Assembly: GCA_937902445.1 (NCBI GenBank)
Contig: CALELJ010000298.1
Location: 1-14,089 of the forward strand
Origin: an uncultured Treponema sp.
GTDB lineage: Bacteria > Spirochaetota > Spirochaetia > Treponematales > Treponemataceae
Reading direction: 5' to 3'
DNA: 14,089 bases
Shown here: one piece after another, positions 13,916 to 14,089 of the stretch
How positions within the stretch are numbered: the stretch's first letter is position 1
Layout: every line of letters begins with the position of its first letter
Position numbers and translations under genes: made by a program
The notes under the pieces: model-generated
Seen by the model: only the letters and a program-made list of their open reading frames with translations
Databases searched by the model: none
What the model was told of the DNA's origin: nothing

Positions 13916-13943
13916 ATTATCATAAAATGCAGTATATCGTCAA
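13916..13943 (-). promoter_or_regulatory. Probable yebC promoter
   Basis: TTGACG (13943-13938) and GATAAT (13921-13916) on the minus strand, 16 bases apart, would give a leader of about 30 bases. A perfect TATAAT at 13898-13893 is closer, but transcription from it would start within the ribosome site and it lacks a -35 box, so it is less likely. Confidence 0.5.
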
Positions 13944-13968
13944 TGACTAGAAGACTTTCTGTCATATG

Positions 13969-14089
13969 TCAGAACGGAAGCTTCTTTTTCAAGGCGTTAG
14001 CGGCATCTTTTGTTCCCAAAGGAACACCGGCCTTTTCCAGGGCTTTTGTTGCCTCTGCCCCAGCCTTCTTCTTGATTTCAGCCTCAACC
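13969..14089 (-). CDS. C-terminal end of an unidentified protein (5' end outside window)
   Basis: The last 39 codons of a minus-strand gene end in TGA at 13971-13969. The visible residues are Lys/Ala-rich and helical in character, with KKKAGAEATKALEKAGVP in the middle and ANALKKKLPF at the end. No domain can be named from this. The stop lies 91 bases before the yebC start. An imperfect palindrome, TTCTG-A-CATATG-A-CAGAA, spans the stop but lacks a T run and is not a convincing terminator. Confidence 0.6.
   Translation of the reverse strand, partial: VEAEIKKKAGAEATKALEKAGVPLGTKDAANALKKKLPF

Overview
The window is most likely from a spirochaete, probably a Treponema or close relative. This is inferred from gene order and protein character, not from a marker gene. 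The basis is a short division/cell-wall (dcw) cluster, mraZ-rsmH-ftsL-murF-ftsW-ftsQ-ftsA-ftsZ, that lacks ftsI, murE, mraY, murD, murG, murC and ddl. It is followed by a tyrosine recombinase, a TPR lipoprotein, dprA and topA. As I recall, the same compact order occurs in Treponema. Nearly everything is on the minus strand, so the window reads from right to left.

Right edge, 12496-14089: the last 39 codons of an unidentified gene (13969-14089), then yebC as a single-gene unit with its own promoter (13916-13943), Shine-Dalgarno site and intrinsic terminator (13016-13050), then ruvC. An unrecognised plus-strand gene (11729-12511) runs into ruvC tail to tail with a 16-bp overlap. At its other end it is divergent from mraZ.

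Centre, 2515-11710: the dcw operon. A strong sigma-70-type promoter (TTGACT-16-TAAAAT) precedes mraZ. A ladder of GTGGG repeats at about 10-bp spacing lies over its -10 box and start region, and matches the operator described for the MraZ repressor. Downstream genes are tightly coupled: TGATG between the rsmH remnant and ftsL, ATGA between ftsL and murF, GTGA between murF and ftsW, ATGA between ftsW and ftsQ, TAGTG between ftsQ and ftsA. A possible internal promoter lies at the end of ftsA ahead of ftsZ. The recombinase gene follows ftsZ by 11 bases and the TPR lipoprotein follows that by 39.

Left edge, 1-1720: a 75-nt nested hairpin followed by a T run probably ends the operon. Then come dprA, probably with its own promoter, and the first 188 codons of topA.

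Function: MraZ controls the operon. RsmH modifies 16S rRNA. MurF completes the UDP-MurNAc-pentapeptide. FtsW polymerises septal glycan. FtsQ and FtsL form the periplasmic divisome core. FtsA anchors FtsZ to the membrane. The flanking genes (Xer-type recombinase, DprA, TopA, RuvC) handle DNA.

The most notable anomaly is a frameshift near the 3' end of rsmH, which puts its conserved C-terminal tail in another frame. No CRISPR array, insertion sequence, phage gene, rRNA or tRNA was seen, and no stretch over 300 bases lacks a gene. I did not find a clearly new system. The least explained items are the divergent nuclease-like protein, the rsmH frameshift and the nested hairpin.
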